Assembly (NCBI RefSeq): GCF_009856865.1
Contig: NZ_WVUD01000005.1
Span: 1-64,000 of the forward strand
Direction of reading: 5' to 3'
Length of the DNA stretch: 64,000 nt
Source of the DNA: Solidesulfovibrio aerotolerans
GTDB lineage: Bacteria; Desulfobacterota; Desulfovibrionia; Desulfovibrionales; Desulfovibrionaceae
Shown here: positions 27,599-36,290 of the stretch, one piece after another
Position numbering within the stretch: position 1 is the first letter of the stretch
Layout of the letters: each line of letters begins with the position of its first letter
Program-made: the position numbers and the translations under genes
Notes under the pieces: model-generated
Told to the model about the DNA's origin: nothing
The model's input: the letters and a program-made list of their open reading frames with translations, nothing else
The model's database searches: none

Positions 27599-27663
27599 TG
27601 CCGCGTTTGCGAAATTGCCACTATGGTCTGCATAGCGGTAAAATACTTAATTTACTGCACTTA

Positions 27664-27693
27664 TTTACAAAAAACATAAATGTTTTTTGTGAA
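27664..27693. promoter_or_regulatory. Palindrome upstream of the TunR-like gene, candidate operator
   Basis: Arms TTTACAAAAAACAT (27664-27677) and ATGTTTTTTGTGAA (27680-27693) pair at 13 of 14 positions around a 2-nt centre. Position about 70 nt before the tunR start fits an autoregulatory site; the AT-rich arms with no following T run argue against a terminator for ridA. Confidence 0.6.
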
Positions 27694-27766
27694 CGCTACG
27701 CTAGAACGTGACTTTGCGGGCCTGCCCGTAACATTTCGACCGCACAGATGGAGGCGGGGAGGTTTG

Positions 27767-28846
27767 ATGGACGAGACGAATAATGCCGCGCCCGAGTCGG
27801 GGGGCAAGCGGTTTCGCGCGGCCCGGATTTTTTCCGTGCCCGATGATGTCAAATTTCTCGACACCTTGGAGCTGACCCGGCTCTCCGAGGCTTTTTCCGC
27901 TTGGACGACCCGGGCCGGACGGCCGGATGTGGCGGTTTCACGCAACCGGGTGCGGCTGATTTATCTCATGCTGCGCCACACCGGGGCGCGCCTGGGCGAG
28001 GTGCTGGCCGTTAACGACCGCAGCGACGTCAATCTGGAAAACCTGTCGGTGATGCTGGGCGGCGGCGAGGAAGGGCCGGGCCGCGAGGTGCAGATTCCGG
28101 CGGAACTGGGCGAAGCCCTGGCCGCCGTCTTTGACGATCCGGCCTACGCCAGCCTTCGCGGGGGGCTTTTTCGCCTGGACCAGGGCCATGTGCGGCGCAA
28201 ATTCTACGAACGGGCCGAGGAATGCGGCTTCACCAAGGAGCTGGTCAACCCCAGCACCATCCGCCGCTCCCGGGCCGTGGAACTGTTGCGCGACGATGTG
28301 CCCCTGCCCGTGGTCCAGCGCATCCTGGGCCATTCCACCGCGGATTTGACCGCCGCCTTTCTCCATCTGCCCGAAGATCAACGGCGCAAGGTGGAGCGCC
28401 AAGTGCTCACCCGGGAAACCCGGCGCACCAGCGCCCGAAACGCCTTTTTCGGCCGGGTGGCCCGGGTGCAGCGCGGCGACATCCAGTCCATCGTCACCGT
28501 CGAAAGCCTGGGCGGCCATGCCGTCAGCTCGATTATCACCAACGAGAGCCTCAAAAACCTGGGTGTTACCGAAGGCAGCTTCGTCACCGCCGAGATCAAG
28601 GCTCCCTGGGTGGTGCTGGAGGCTGCCGTCGATATGCCGCGCTCCACAGCCGGCAACCGCTTCCTGGGCGATGTGGAGCTGATCCGCCTGGGTGAACTGA
28701 CCAGCGAGGTCATCGTGGCTCTGTCCGACGACACCCGGCTGTGTGCGGTCATAACGACCCAAAGCGCCCGGGAGCTGGCCTTGGCCGAGGGACAGAAAGT
28801 CTGGGCCATGTTTACCGCCTTCGCCGTGGTGCTCCACGTGGAGTAG
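27767..28846 (+). CDS. tunR: TunR-like tungstate/molybdate-responsive regulator
   Basis: 359 aa, GGGGAGG 5 nt before ATG 27767. Residues ~20-215 have the tyrosine-recombinase catalytic fold (YLMLRHTGARLGEVL, VVQRILGHSTADLTAAFLHL) but the nucleophile Tyr position is Phe (AAFLHL) and the HxxR box reads STIRRSRAVELL, so it cannot recombine DNA. Two TOBE/MOP modules follow (~220-285 and ~290-358: RNAFFGRVARVQRG, LGDVELIRLGELTSEV), which bind oxyanions. This is the TunR architecture described in Desulfovibrio, controlling tungstate and molybdate uptake. No transporter gene is next to it, so it acts at a distance. Confidence 0.87.
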   Translation: MDETNNAAPESGGKRFRAARIFSVPDDVKFLDTLELTRLSEAFSAWTTRAGRPDVAVSRNRVRLIYLMLRHTGARLGEVLAVNDRSDVNLENLSVMLGGGEEGPGREVQIPAELGEALAAVFDDPAYASLRGGLFRLDQGHVRRKFYERAEECGFTKELVNPSTIRRSRAVELLRDDVPLPVVQRILGHSTADLTAAFLHLPEDQRRKVERQVLTRETRRTSARNAFFGRVARVQRGDIQSIVTVESLGGHAVSSIITNESLKNLGVTEGSFVTAEIKAPWVVLEAAVDMPRSTAGNRFLGDVELIRLGELTSEVIVALSDDTRLCAVITTQSARELALAEGQKVWAMFTAFAVVLHVE

Positions 28847-28878
28847 GCCGCAGCGGCAGGCGCAAACCGGAGTGGGCC

Positions 28879-29298
28879 ATGAAAAAATGCATCGTGTGCC
28901 TGGACGGCTCCCAGCCGTCGTTTCGCGCCCTGGAACGGGCCTTGGACGAGGCCGGCTGCGGCGTGGCCGATATCCTGGCCGTCACCGTGGTCGAGGCGCT
29001 GACTTTTTTCGATTGCAGCGCCACCGACTGCGACAAGGCCTTCGCCACCATCCTGCGCGAGCCGAAAAAGATCCTGGCCGAAGCCGAGGAGATCGCCCGT
29101 TCCCGGGGCGTGACCATCCGCACCCGCTACGAACCGGGCCGCCCGGCCGAAACCGTGGCCCGCATCGCCCGGGAAGAAGGGGCCGCCGAAGTCTTTATCG
29201 GCAGCCGGGGCAAGGACGACGTGGAAAATATGCTGCTGGGCAGCGTGTCCATGCGGCTGGTGCAGATCGCACCCTGCACGGTGGTGGTGGTGCGCTAA
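28879..29298 (+). CDS. Universal stress protein (UspA family)
   Basis: 139 aa. ATG has GGAG 8 nt upstream. Starts KKCIVCLDGSQPSFRALERAL and ends with the ATP-binding motif GSRGKDDVENMLLGSVSMRLV, so it is likely of the ATP-binding UspFG/UspA-like class. Cytoplasmic dimer in stress resistance. It is 32 nt after the TunR-like gene and may share its transcript. The 3' end faces the autotransporter gene with only 18 nt between. Confidence 0.9.
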   Translation: MKKCIVCLDGSQPSFRALERALDEAGCGVADILAVTVVEALTFFDCSATDCDKAFATILREPKKILAEAEEIARSRGVTIRTRYEPGRPAETVARIAREEGAAEVFIGSRGKDDVENMLLGSVSMRLVQIAPCTVVVVR

Positions 29299-29316
29299 CG
29301 CGCTAGCCGCAGCGCC

Positions 29317-32118
29317 TTAAAACGTCAGCCGCAGCCCGACAGACAGGGCCATATCCGAGCGCGCGCCCCCGGCCAGACCGTCAAAGCGGGCGTTTATGGC
29401 CCGGCCGGCCGCACCGCCAAGGGTCAGCCCGGCCCCGAACCGGGCCTGATCACGATCCGAAGCGCCGCCGGAAACGGCAAATTGCTCCTGCGGCGCGCCG
29501 GCAAAGGCCGCCCGGACCAGCGGTGCCGTGTCGCCGTATTCGTGCCGCCAGCCGCCCCAGATGTCCGGCGTAAGTGTCCATCCCCCCACTTCAAAAGCCT
29601 TTTGCAGCCGCAGCCCCAGCACCGAGGCCAGGGACGTGCTGTCACTGGCCGGGAAAGCCAGATTGGCCGCCCCGGCCCCGGATTCGCCGTAGGCGTTGCG
29701 GTGCAGGCCCAGGTATTGGGCCTCGACAAACGGCTCGGCCACCAGGGCGTTCCCCAATTCCACCGTGCGCCCGGCCCGCAGATAGGCCAACAGCTCCTGC
29801 ATGGTGCTTTGGCTTGCGGCCGTACTTGACCAGACCGCCCGCTCGGTATGCAGCCGGTGCGCGCCGTAGGCAACCATGGCGTCCAGGCTGTACGGGGCGA
29901 AATCCAGGGAAACATACGGCCCAACGCGCCAGATATGGTCGTCGCTGGTCCCTGTGCCGCCGTAAAAATCGGCCCGCGACCAGGCATAGCCGCCAACCAG
30001 TCCCAGCCGCACACCGGGATACGCCCGGACGCCGACCCCGCCCATGGCCCCGGTCAGGGAACTGGCGTAGCCCGGGGCGTCGCCGCTGGCCATCCCCTGG
30101 CCCTTGGCCCCGTAGACCGAGGCAAAGACTTCCACCGGGCCTTCAACGGCCAGCCCCGGCCCGCCTGCGTTCGCCGCCGGCAGGGCCGCCTGCAGGGGGC
30201 TTACCCCAAAGGCCGCCCGCCCGGCAGCGGCAGACTGGCCCAGGTCGGCCAGATCGGGCAGGCCCGGAGACTGGTCGGCAAAGCCCGTCGGGGCCAGCCC
30301 CCCGGCCCCGACGACAGGCCCCGTCGCTCCCCGAAGCCCGCCCATGCGGGCGGCAAAGGCGCTGCTAAAGGCCGAGGCCGCGTCCACCGACAGCACCATG
30401 GCCCGGGTCTGGGGGCCGGGCATAAGCCGCGCCGTCAGGCCGGCCGGGTCGCCGGACTGATCCAGCAGACCAATAAGCCCTTCCATGGCCGGATTGACCG
30501 TCGTGGTGATGCCGTCGAGAGCCGCACCCAGGGACGGGTTGGCAGCAGACCGGGTGTACCAGCCCAGGTCGCGAAGCCCGGTCACGGTCAGGTTGGACCC
30601 ATCCGAGGTGGAGGAAAAGCGCACCATGGGCAGATTGCTGGAAACGGCCGGCCCGGCGGCCGGCCCGGCCAGGGAACCGGCCTCGATGAGCCGGTAGGAC
30701 TGGCCGTTGGCCACATAGCCGGACGTATCAAAGGTCAGGGCCAGGGCGGTGTCGCCCCCCAGGCGCACGGACTCGACCCCTGCCACCGACACGGGCGAGA
30801 TCCCCAGGGGCGAGAGGCTAAAGGCCAGGGTGGACGCCCCGGACGTGGTCAGGCTGTCAACGCCGGCCCCCAGGTCGATGCGGCCGGAAACCCTGCCGCC
30901 GAGCACCTCCAGCCGGTCGTTGCCGCCAGCGGTCTGGACAGCGTACGCGCCGCCGGCCAGGCTCCCGGAAGTGACGATGGTCGTATCCCCGGCGTCGGCC
31001 CGAACGGCCGTGCCCGGCGAAGCAATGGTCCCAGGATTATCGAGCCTGTTGCCAGGGCCATACGCTTCGGCCATGGCCCCGGCACTTGGCGCCTGGCCCA
31101 GGAAAAGGACGGCCACGTTTTCGGTGCCGGCCAGACCGAACTTGGCCGTGGTTGCGCCGGTGATGGTGCCGCTGTTGGTGACGCTATAGCCGGGCGAAGA
31201 GATAAGCAGCCCCTGGCCGCCCGAGACGACGGCCCCGGCCCCGATGGCAACCGTATCGCCGCGCGGCTGAAACGAGCGGCCGGCCCAGAGGGTGTCCAGA
31301 TTGCCGGTGACGGCAAAATCACCGGACCCGTTGCCGGCAGTGTAGAGATACGAGGTCAGGGAATAGATGGCATAGACTGAATATCTTGAGCTACCGGGCA
31401 GAATAAATTCCGACAGGCCCTGAATGTCGGCCAGGGTGTCGCCGTGGCCCCAGCGGTAGGTGTAGCCGAGCTGGGTCCAGGGGAAATGGCTCGCGCCGTA
31501 GGCCGAGGCTTCCCAGTTGGCGTAGTAGGCGGTGAAATTGGCAAAGGCCGCGTCACTCATGCCGGCCGGGCGGACGAAGGCGGCGGCGCTGCCAAGGGAA
31601 GTCGGCTGTGTGGCGATGGACGGGTCTTTGGTCGGCCGCTGGATGGAATCGAGGCTCGGCGTGACGAGCATCTCGACGATGGTGTCGTTGCTGTTGGAAG
31701 CCGGCATGCCCAAAGCCTGGGACGTCGCCAGCTTGGCGTCGGCCGCCGTGACGCCCGTTTGCGACCAGTAGGATTTCAGTTCGCCGCCAACGGTCACCCA
31801 GGTGGCGCTGGAACTGGCGGAGCCATACACGCTCATGGTTTTGCCGGGGTAGGCGCTGGTGTAATAGGATGATTTGGTGAAGGTGGCGGCCACCACCTTG
31901 CCGTCCACGTAGGTGTTGCCATCGCCGGTCCCGGCCCCGGTGATGACTTTGAGATTCCTCACCGTCCAGGGTCCGGGGTTGGCGGCGTTGGCCCGGGCCT
32001 CGGCCACGGCCGCATCATAGGCGTCGTCGGCTGCGGCAGGGGAGCCGCCCAAGCCAACCAGCAGGAGCACCAGGACAAGCACGGGAAAAGACCGTCGCAA
32101 TGCTCTCGGGTCAGGCAT
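29317..32118 (-). CDS. Autotransporter (type V secreted) protein
   Basis: 933 aa, AAGGAG 6 nt before ATG. Signal peptide VLVLVLLLVGLGGSPAAADD. The passenger (~30-640) is Gly/Ser/Thr-rich with beta-helix-like repeats (TNSGTITGATTAKFG, LDNPGTIASPGTAV). The last ~270 residues form the autotransporter barrel (VEVFASVYGAKGQGMA, VGLRLTF at the very end, terminal Phe). The passenger's first 250 residues (YYTSAYPGKTMSVYGSAS) are not repeat-like and match nothing I recognise. No protease or adhesin motif is seen. Single gene. Confidence 0.88.
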   Translation of the reverse strand: MPDPRALRRSFPVLVLVLLLVGLGGSPAAADDAYDAAVAEARANAANPGPWTVRNLKVITGAGTGDGNTYVDGKVVAATFTKSSYYTSAYPGKTMSVYGSASSSATWVTVGGELKSYWSQTGVTAADAKLATSQALGMPASNSNDTIVEMLVTPSLDSIQRPTKDPSIATQPTSLGSAAAFVRPAGMSDAAFANFTAYYANWEASAYGASHFPWTQLGYTYRWGHGDTLADIQGLSEFILPGSSRYSVYAIYSLTSYLYTAGNGSGDFAVTGNLDTLWAGRSFQPRGDTVAIGAGAVVSGGQGLLISSPGYSVTNSGTITGATTAKFGLAGTENVAVLFLGQAPSAGAMAEAYGPGNRLDNPGTIASPGTAVRADAGDTTIVTSGSLAGGAYAVQTAGGNDRLEVLGGRVSGRIDLGAGVDSLTTSGASTLAFSLSPLGISPVSVAGVESVRLGGDTALALTFDTSGYVANGQSYRLIEAGSLAGPAAGPAVSSNLPMVRFSSTSDGSNLTVTGLRDLGWYTRSAANPSLGAALDGITTTVNPAMEGLIGLLDQSGDPAGLTARLMPGPQTRAMVLSVDAASAFSSAFAARMGGLRGATGPVVGAGGLAPTGFADQSPGLPDLADLGQSAAAGRAAFGVSPLQAALPAANAGGPGLAVEGPVEVFASVYGAKGQGMASGDAPGYASSLTGAMGGVGVRAYPGVRLGLVGGYAWSRADFYGGTGTSDDHIWRVGPYVSLDFAPYSLDAMVAYGAHRLHTERAVWSSTAASQSTMQELLAYLRAGRTVELGNALVAEPFVEAQYLGLHRNAYGESGAGAANLAFPASDSTSLASVLGLRLQKAFEVGGWTLTPDIWGGWRHEYGDTAPLVRAAFAGAPQEQFAVSGGASDRDQARFGAGLTLGGAAGRAINARFDGLAGGARSDMALSVGLRLTF

Positions 32119-32243
32119 GGGACACTCCTTGCGGCCGGATGGTGATAATTTTTTCCTGTTAGTTCAATCACCTCCAGGAGTCAAGCACCCTGCAGTTTCT
32201 TTGGCCCCTGACCGCCACGCCGCAACGGCCGGGCGGCCCCCCC

Positions 32244-32281
32244 AAAAAATGCGCCCGCCCCGAAATCCTCGGGGCGGGCGC
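32244..32281 (-). terminator. Intrinsic terminator of nrfHA
   Basis: Stem GCGCCCGCCCCG (32251-32262) / CGGGGCGGGCGC (32270-32281); the A run at 32244-32249 is a T tail on the minus strand. It lies 28 nt after the nrfA stop. Confidence 0.9.
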
Positions 32282-32309
32282 TGGAAACGCATTCTGGTCC
32301 CGGCGTGGC

Positions 32310-33776
32310 CTAGAACCGGTCCTGGACGCCCATGGGGTCTTTAAACTCCTGGTCGGGCTGTCCGGGCAGCTTCTTGGTGCCCCGGCCTTCCAGGTACTTG
32401 GACAGTTCCAGATCGACCTTTATGGGCACGTCGATGCCGGCCTTGGTCAGAATCTGGCGCAGATAGGCCTCGGCCTTTATGGCAAAAGCAATGGAGTCGC
32501 CCAAAACGCGCATGGCTTCGGTGGGGTTGTGAAAGCCCATGGAGTTTTCCGCGCCAATATACAGCGAGCGGTAGAAGGCTTCCTCGTAGTAGTCCTTGGC
32601 CTTGTCGTAAAGGGCCTGGTCAAAGGTCTTGCCGTCTTGCCTGGCCTTGTGCACGGCCTCAAACAGCTTGGCCGTGGCAGCGGTGGCGTTGCCGGCCCGA
32701 ATCTGCAGCGAGACGGTGCGGTCCTGGATGGTGGTCACCTGCTGCTTGAGCCACTCCGGCGTCTCGGTGTGGCACTGGATGCAGGCCTTCATGTCGTTTT
32801 TCAGCGGCGACGTCACCCGGTGGTCGGAAATCTTGCGCACGCCCACCTTGGTATAGGGCATGTGGCAGTCGGCGCAGGCCGCCCCGGCCTTCCAGTGGAC
32901 GCTGTTGTTGGAGAAAAATTCAAATTCGGGGTGGCGGATAAATCCCAGCTTGAAGCCCGTGACGCTCTGCTTCCATTCGCGGTAGACATCGTCGCTGCGG
33001 ATCTTTTTGATCACATCCTCAACGGCGATGCCGCCCCATTTGCCGTACTGCCAGGGGAAAATCAAGCCCACAGACTGCATGTCCTTGTCTTTGGGGATGC
33101 TGTAGGTGACATGGCACTGGGCGCAGACCACCGAACGCATTTCCTGGCGGGTCAGCTTCTTCCAGTCCACGCCCAGGCCCTCCAGGGCCGGGACCAGGGT
33201 AAAGCCCCGCGAAACAGTCAGGCTCATGTCCTTGTTGTTGTGGCAGTCGATGCAGGCCACGCCCAAGGTCTGAAATTTTTCAGGAATCTTGGCCAGCACT
33301 TCCTTAAAGGGCAGCTTGTAATAGTCAACGCCCATTTCCTTGACGAGCAGCGGTGCGTAGGGCGTTTTGCAGCTTAAGCACACGCCGCCGGCTTTGAGGC
33401 GGGAGGCGTCCACTTCGAGCTGGTCGCGCAGCATATAGGCGTGGCCGCGCGGCTCGTTGTATTCCACACCAAAGCCCCAGCCGTTAAACAGCAGGGCCAT
33501 GTAGGGAAATTCGGCCAGCTTGTCGTAGGTGATGCGGTCGGCGTCAAAGCCGCGTTTGTATTTGCTCTTGCCGGCGGCCGTCGGCTCCTCGGTCATCTTC
33601 CAGGTCTCGTACTCTTCGGGATAGGCCTTGCCCCACACGGCCGGATCGATTTCGCCGTCGGGAATGACAACGGTCTTGACCGGCTCGGGTTTGGGTGGCG
33701 AGCAGGCGTACGGAACAAACAGGAACGTGGCCAGCGCTGCGCCAAGCGCCATTTTATAGAGTATTTTTCCCCGCAT
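32310..33776 (-). CDS. nrfA: Cytochrome c nitrite reductase NrfA (ammonia-forming)
   Basis: 488 aa. Reduces nitrite to ammonium with six electrons in the periplasm. Of two ATGs (33782, 33776) the second has GAGAGGG 6 nt upstream and is chosen. Signal/anchor segment LATFLFVPYACSPP; the Cys suggests a lipoprotein form. Hemes: active-site CLSCK with Lys ligand, then CIDCH, CAQCH, CADCH and CIQCH, five in all. Catalytic stretch with Tyr/His: VCAQCHVTYSIP and the HWKAGAACADCHMPYTK region. Lies 33 nt after nrfH. In sulfate reducers it mainly detoxifies nitrite. Confidence 0.97.
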   Translation of the reverse strand: MRGKILYKMALGAALATFLFVPYACSPPKPEPVKTVVIPDGEIDPAVWGKAYPEEYETWKMTEEPTAAGKSKYKRGFDADRITYDKLAEFPYMALLFNGWGFGVEYNEPRGHAYMLRDQLEVDASRLKAGGVCLSCKTPYAPLLVKEMGVDYYKLPFKEVLAKIPEKFQTLGVACIDCHNNKDMSLTVSRGFTLVPALEGLGVDWKKLTRQEMRSVVCAQCHVTYSIPKDKDMQSVGLIFPWQYGKWGGIAVEDVIKKIRSDDVYREWKQSVTGFKLGFIRHPEFEFFSNNSVHWKAGAACADCHMPYTKVGVRKISDHRVTSPLKNDMKACIQCHTETPEWLKQQVTTIQDRTVSLQIRAGNATAATAKLFEAVHKARQDGKTFDQALYDKAKDYYEEAFYRSLYIGAENSMGFHNPTEAMRVLGDSIAFAIKAEAYLRQILTKAGIDVPIKVDLELSKYLEGRGTKKLPGQPDQEFKDPMGVQDRF

Positions 33777-33809
33777 GGTCATCCCTCTCTCGGCCGGAGC
33801 CGGTTGGCG

Positions 33810-34271
33810 TTAACGCGTGAAGGGCACGCCGGCGTGCCGGTGCATGACCCGGCGATGGCAGTCCCAGCAATACCGCTTCTGATCGATCATCTCCACGGCC
33901 GTCTCGTGGCAACGCACGCAGTTGGCCTGGACCACCGCCTTGCCATGGGCGGAAATCCGAATGTCGTCAGGCACCCGGCCCGAGTGAAAGACCACCACAT
34001 CCTTCATGCCGTCGATGCTTTTCCAGACATAGTGGTTGGCCAGGTTGTCGTTTGGCAGATGGCAGTCCACGCAGCGTATGCGTTTGTGCGCCCCCTGGTG
34101 GAACCAGGCCTCATACTGGGCCTCCATGACATGGCAGGAAGCGCAGAAATCGGGCGTCTCGGACTTGGCCAACAGCCCCGGCGGTCCCAGGGCCAGAAAC
34201 AGCCCCACGCCAACGACCACAAGCCCGACAACGACAAGGAGCCGCACGCCCCCTTTGCCGGCATGTCCCAT
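33810..34271 (-). CDS. nrfH: NrfH, membrane tetraheme quinol dehydrogenase
   Basis: 153 aa. Passes electrons from menaquinol to NrfA. One N-terminal membrane helix (LLVVVGLVVVGVGLFLALG) anchors a periplasmic domain with four heme sites: CASCHVM (heme 1, Met-type), CVDCH, CVRCH and CWDCH. NapC/NirT family. GGAGAGG precedes the ATG by 5 nt. First gene of the nrfHA operon. Confidence 0.97.
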   Translation of the reverse strand: MGHAGKGGVRLLVVVGLVVVGVGLFLALGPPGLLAKSETPDFCASCHVMEAQYEAWFHQGAHKRIRCVDCHLPNDNLANHYVWKSIDGMKDVVVFHSGRVPDDIRISAHGKAVVQANCVRCHETAVEMIDQKRYCWDCHRRVMHRHAGVPFTR

Positions 34272-34663
34272 GGTCCCTCTCCTCGCTAAAAGGTTTTGGG
34301 ACTATGCTACGATAGCCAAGCCGGCATGACAATGCGACAAGCGAAAATAACAGCTGTATACAAAAAGATAATCAAACGCATCAGGCCAGCAGGAGTGGCG
34401 CAAAAACGTTGCGCTTAACCTGTCTGTTGCGTGGAGGGCGGGCCGCTGCCACAATCGGCTGGCAGGGGAACGACTGATTTGATCAAAAATGCAAAACGGT
34501 TTTTTTGATGCAGCTGGTGGGGGAAAAGGCCGGGCCGGCCAGTCGCCGGAATACTCCGGCGCTGGCCCGATTGCTGGATGGGGCTCACCGAAGTCAGCCA
34601 CGTTGCGGCGGTGTGCAGGAATGCCCCGGCACCGGCCTGCTTGTTGGATGGGACGGGAAAAGG
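34272..34663. other. Upstream region of nrfHA
   Basis: No gene supported. The part nearest nrfH (34300-34385) is comparatively AT-rich and should hold the promoter. A sequence at 34396-34412 looks like a sigma-54 element but has 12 instead of 10 bases between GG and GC, so I do not call it. No clear Fnr/HcpR dyad was found by eye. Confidence 0.45.
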
Positions 34664-35065
34664 CTAAAGGGCGCGGCCGCCCTCTTCCTGGCGCAGCCCC
34701 CGGCAGGCCTCACAGCGGGCCAGCAGCGTCTGGGCGAGCCACATGCCGAGAAAAACACCCACGGCATTGGCCACGGCGTCCAGCATGCTCGAAGCCCGGC
34801 CCGGCACAAACGACTGGCCCCATTCGATCAGGCCGCCCAGCGGAACCATGCAGTAGGCGGCGTTGCGGGCGGTTTCGCCCTTGGCAAAGGCCACCAGCGG
34901 CAAGGCGCCAAGCCAAGCATAGCACAACAAATGATACACCTTGTCGGCGTTCCAGAATTTAACCGGCAACTCCAGGCCGGGCAACAGCGACAGATAGACC
35001 GTGGAGGCTATGGAAAAAAGCCACACGGCCATGACAGCCCGGCGAAACAACACAATGCGGTTCAT
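34664..35065 (-). CDS. VanZ-like membrane protein
   Basis: 133 aa from ATG 35065, with AAGGA 6 nt upstream. Four membrane helices, of which the first is AVMAVWLFSIASTVYLSLLPG. The VanZ-like signature is spread over NADKVYHLLCYAWLGALPLVAF, GLIEWGQSFVPGRASSMLDAVANAVGVFLG. VanZ relatives occur in many bacteria without any link to glycopeptide resistance. The Arg/Glu-rich tail is cytoplasmic. Function unknown. Confidence 0.82.
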   Translation of the reverse strand: MNRIVLFRRAVMAVWLFSIASTVYLSLLPGLELPVKFWNADKVYHLLCYAWLGALPLVAFAKGETARNAAYCMVPLGGLIEWGQSFVPGRASSMLDAVANAVGVFLGMWLAQTLLARCEACRGLRQEEGGRAL

Positions 35066-35435
35066 TCTGATTCCTTCATGCCTCCGGCGGCCGGGGGGGG
35101 AGGCGCCTGTTAGAAGAATGCCTCCGGCGGCCAAAGGGGTGGCCCCTTTGGAATCCCACCTGGAAGGCAAGGGGTTTACGGGGAACAACGTCTGTCGCTG
35201 CAACGCAGTCTCCCCTAGAAATTTTCCCCTTGAGGGGTCCTGGGGAATATCCCCCGGCTGGCAGAGCAACGGTGGCTCTCGTCAAGCGCCCCCTCGACTG
35301 TCCCGGTCACAGCTGCCAGATTGCCAGCCAACGCCAAAAACCCCTTGAAATATTTCTCCCTTTCAGGGGGTCCGGGGGGGATGATCCCCCCCGGCCGCCG
35401 GAGGCCTCTTCGCCTCGCCTTCCACTCTTCTCCCC
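35066..35435. other. Intergenic region with GC-rich repeat elements
   Basis: No gene. 35080-35405 is bounded by a perfect inverted repeat (separate entry). Inside are a further copy of GCCTCCGGCGGCC (35120-35132), a hairpin CCAAAGGGG/CCCCTTTGG (35131-35151) and G/C-run stretches. It looks like an assembly of dispersed intergenic repeats. Confidence 0.55.
35080..35405. repeat. 20-bp perfect inverted repeat enclosing 286 bp
   Basis: GCCTCCGGCGGCCGGGGGGG at 35080-35099 is the exact reverse complement of 35386-35405. No ORF of note lies between. Could be a REP-like or MITE-like element, or two copies of a dispersed repeat in opposite orientation. Confidence 0.75.
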
Positions 35436-36290
35436 CTATCGCCCGGCCATGGCGCGCAGGCGGCGGATGCGTTCTTCGGTGGGCGGATGGGTGGAAAACA
35501 GCGAGGCCATGGACACGCCGGCAAAGGGGTTGACGATGAACATGTTTTCCGTGGCCGGGCTGGCGTTCATGGGGATTTGCCGGGAATAGGTATCGAGCTT
35601 GCCGAGTGCTCCGGCCAGGGCCAGGGGGGTGCCGGACAGTTCGGCTCCGGCGGCGTCGGCCAGATATTCGCGCGAGCGGGAGATGGCCATTTGAATAAGC
35701 GATGCGGCGATGGGGGCCAGAATCGCCATGAGCAGGCCGCCGAGCACGCCCGAGCCGCCGCCTTCCTCGTCGCTGCTGCGGGAACCGCCGAAGATGGAGG
35801 CCCATTGCAGCATATTGGCCAGCATCATGACGGCACCGCCGAGCACGGCGGCGATGGACTGGACCAGGATGTCGCGGTTTTTGATATGACCCAGTTCGTG
35901 GGCGATAACGCCGCGCAGTTCTTCGGGCGAGAGCAGGCGCATAAGCCCCTGGGTGACGGCCACCACGCCGTGTTCGGGATCGCGGCCCGTGGCAAAGGCG
36001 TTGGGGGCTTCCTGGGGGATGAGCATGACGCGGGGTTTGGGGATGCCGCCGTTTCGGGCCAGTTCTTCGACCATGGCGTGCAGCCCGGGGGCGTCGGCCG
36101 GGGACAGTTCGCGGGCCTGATACATGGACAGCACGATTTTGTCGGAAAACCAGTAGCTGCCCAGGTTCATGGCCAAGGCCAGGGCAAAGGCGATAACGAG
36201 TCCGGAGCGGCCGCCCATGGCTTGGCCGACAATGCAGAAAAGGACGGTGAGCAATCCGAGGAGCAGGGCGGTTTTTATCTGGCTGGTCAT
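35436..36290 (-). CDS. htpX: Membrane metalloprotease HtpX
   Basis: 284 aa, near the usual length. M48 family zinc protease that degrades damaged membrane proteins. Four membrane segments: [52 protein letters not shown] and [18 protein letters not shown]. Zinc site HELGH with the downstream Glu in [12 protein letters not shown]. Typical C-terminus [15 protein letters not shown]. Single gene. Confidence 0.94.
   Translation of the reverse strand: MTSQIKTALLLGLLTVLFCIVGQAMGGRSGLVIAFALALAMNLGSYWFSDKIVLSMYQARELSPADAPGLHAMVEELARNGGIPKPRVMLIPQEAPNAFATGRDPEHGVVAVTQGLMRLLSPEELRGVIAHELGHIKNRDILVQSIAAVLGGAVMMLANMLQWASIFGGSRSSDEEGGGSGVLGGLLMAILAPIAASLIQMAISRSREYLADAAGAELSGTPLALAGALGKLDTYSRQIPMNASPATENMFIVNPFAGVSMASLFSTHPPTEERIRRLRAMAGR

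Noticed and set aside
34396-34412. Sigma-54-like TGGCGCAAAAACGTTGC upstream of nrfHA
   Set aside because: The GG and GC are 12 bases apart instead of 10, and the sequence points away from nrfH.
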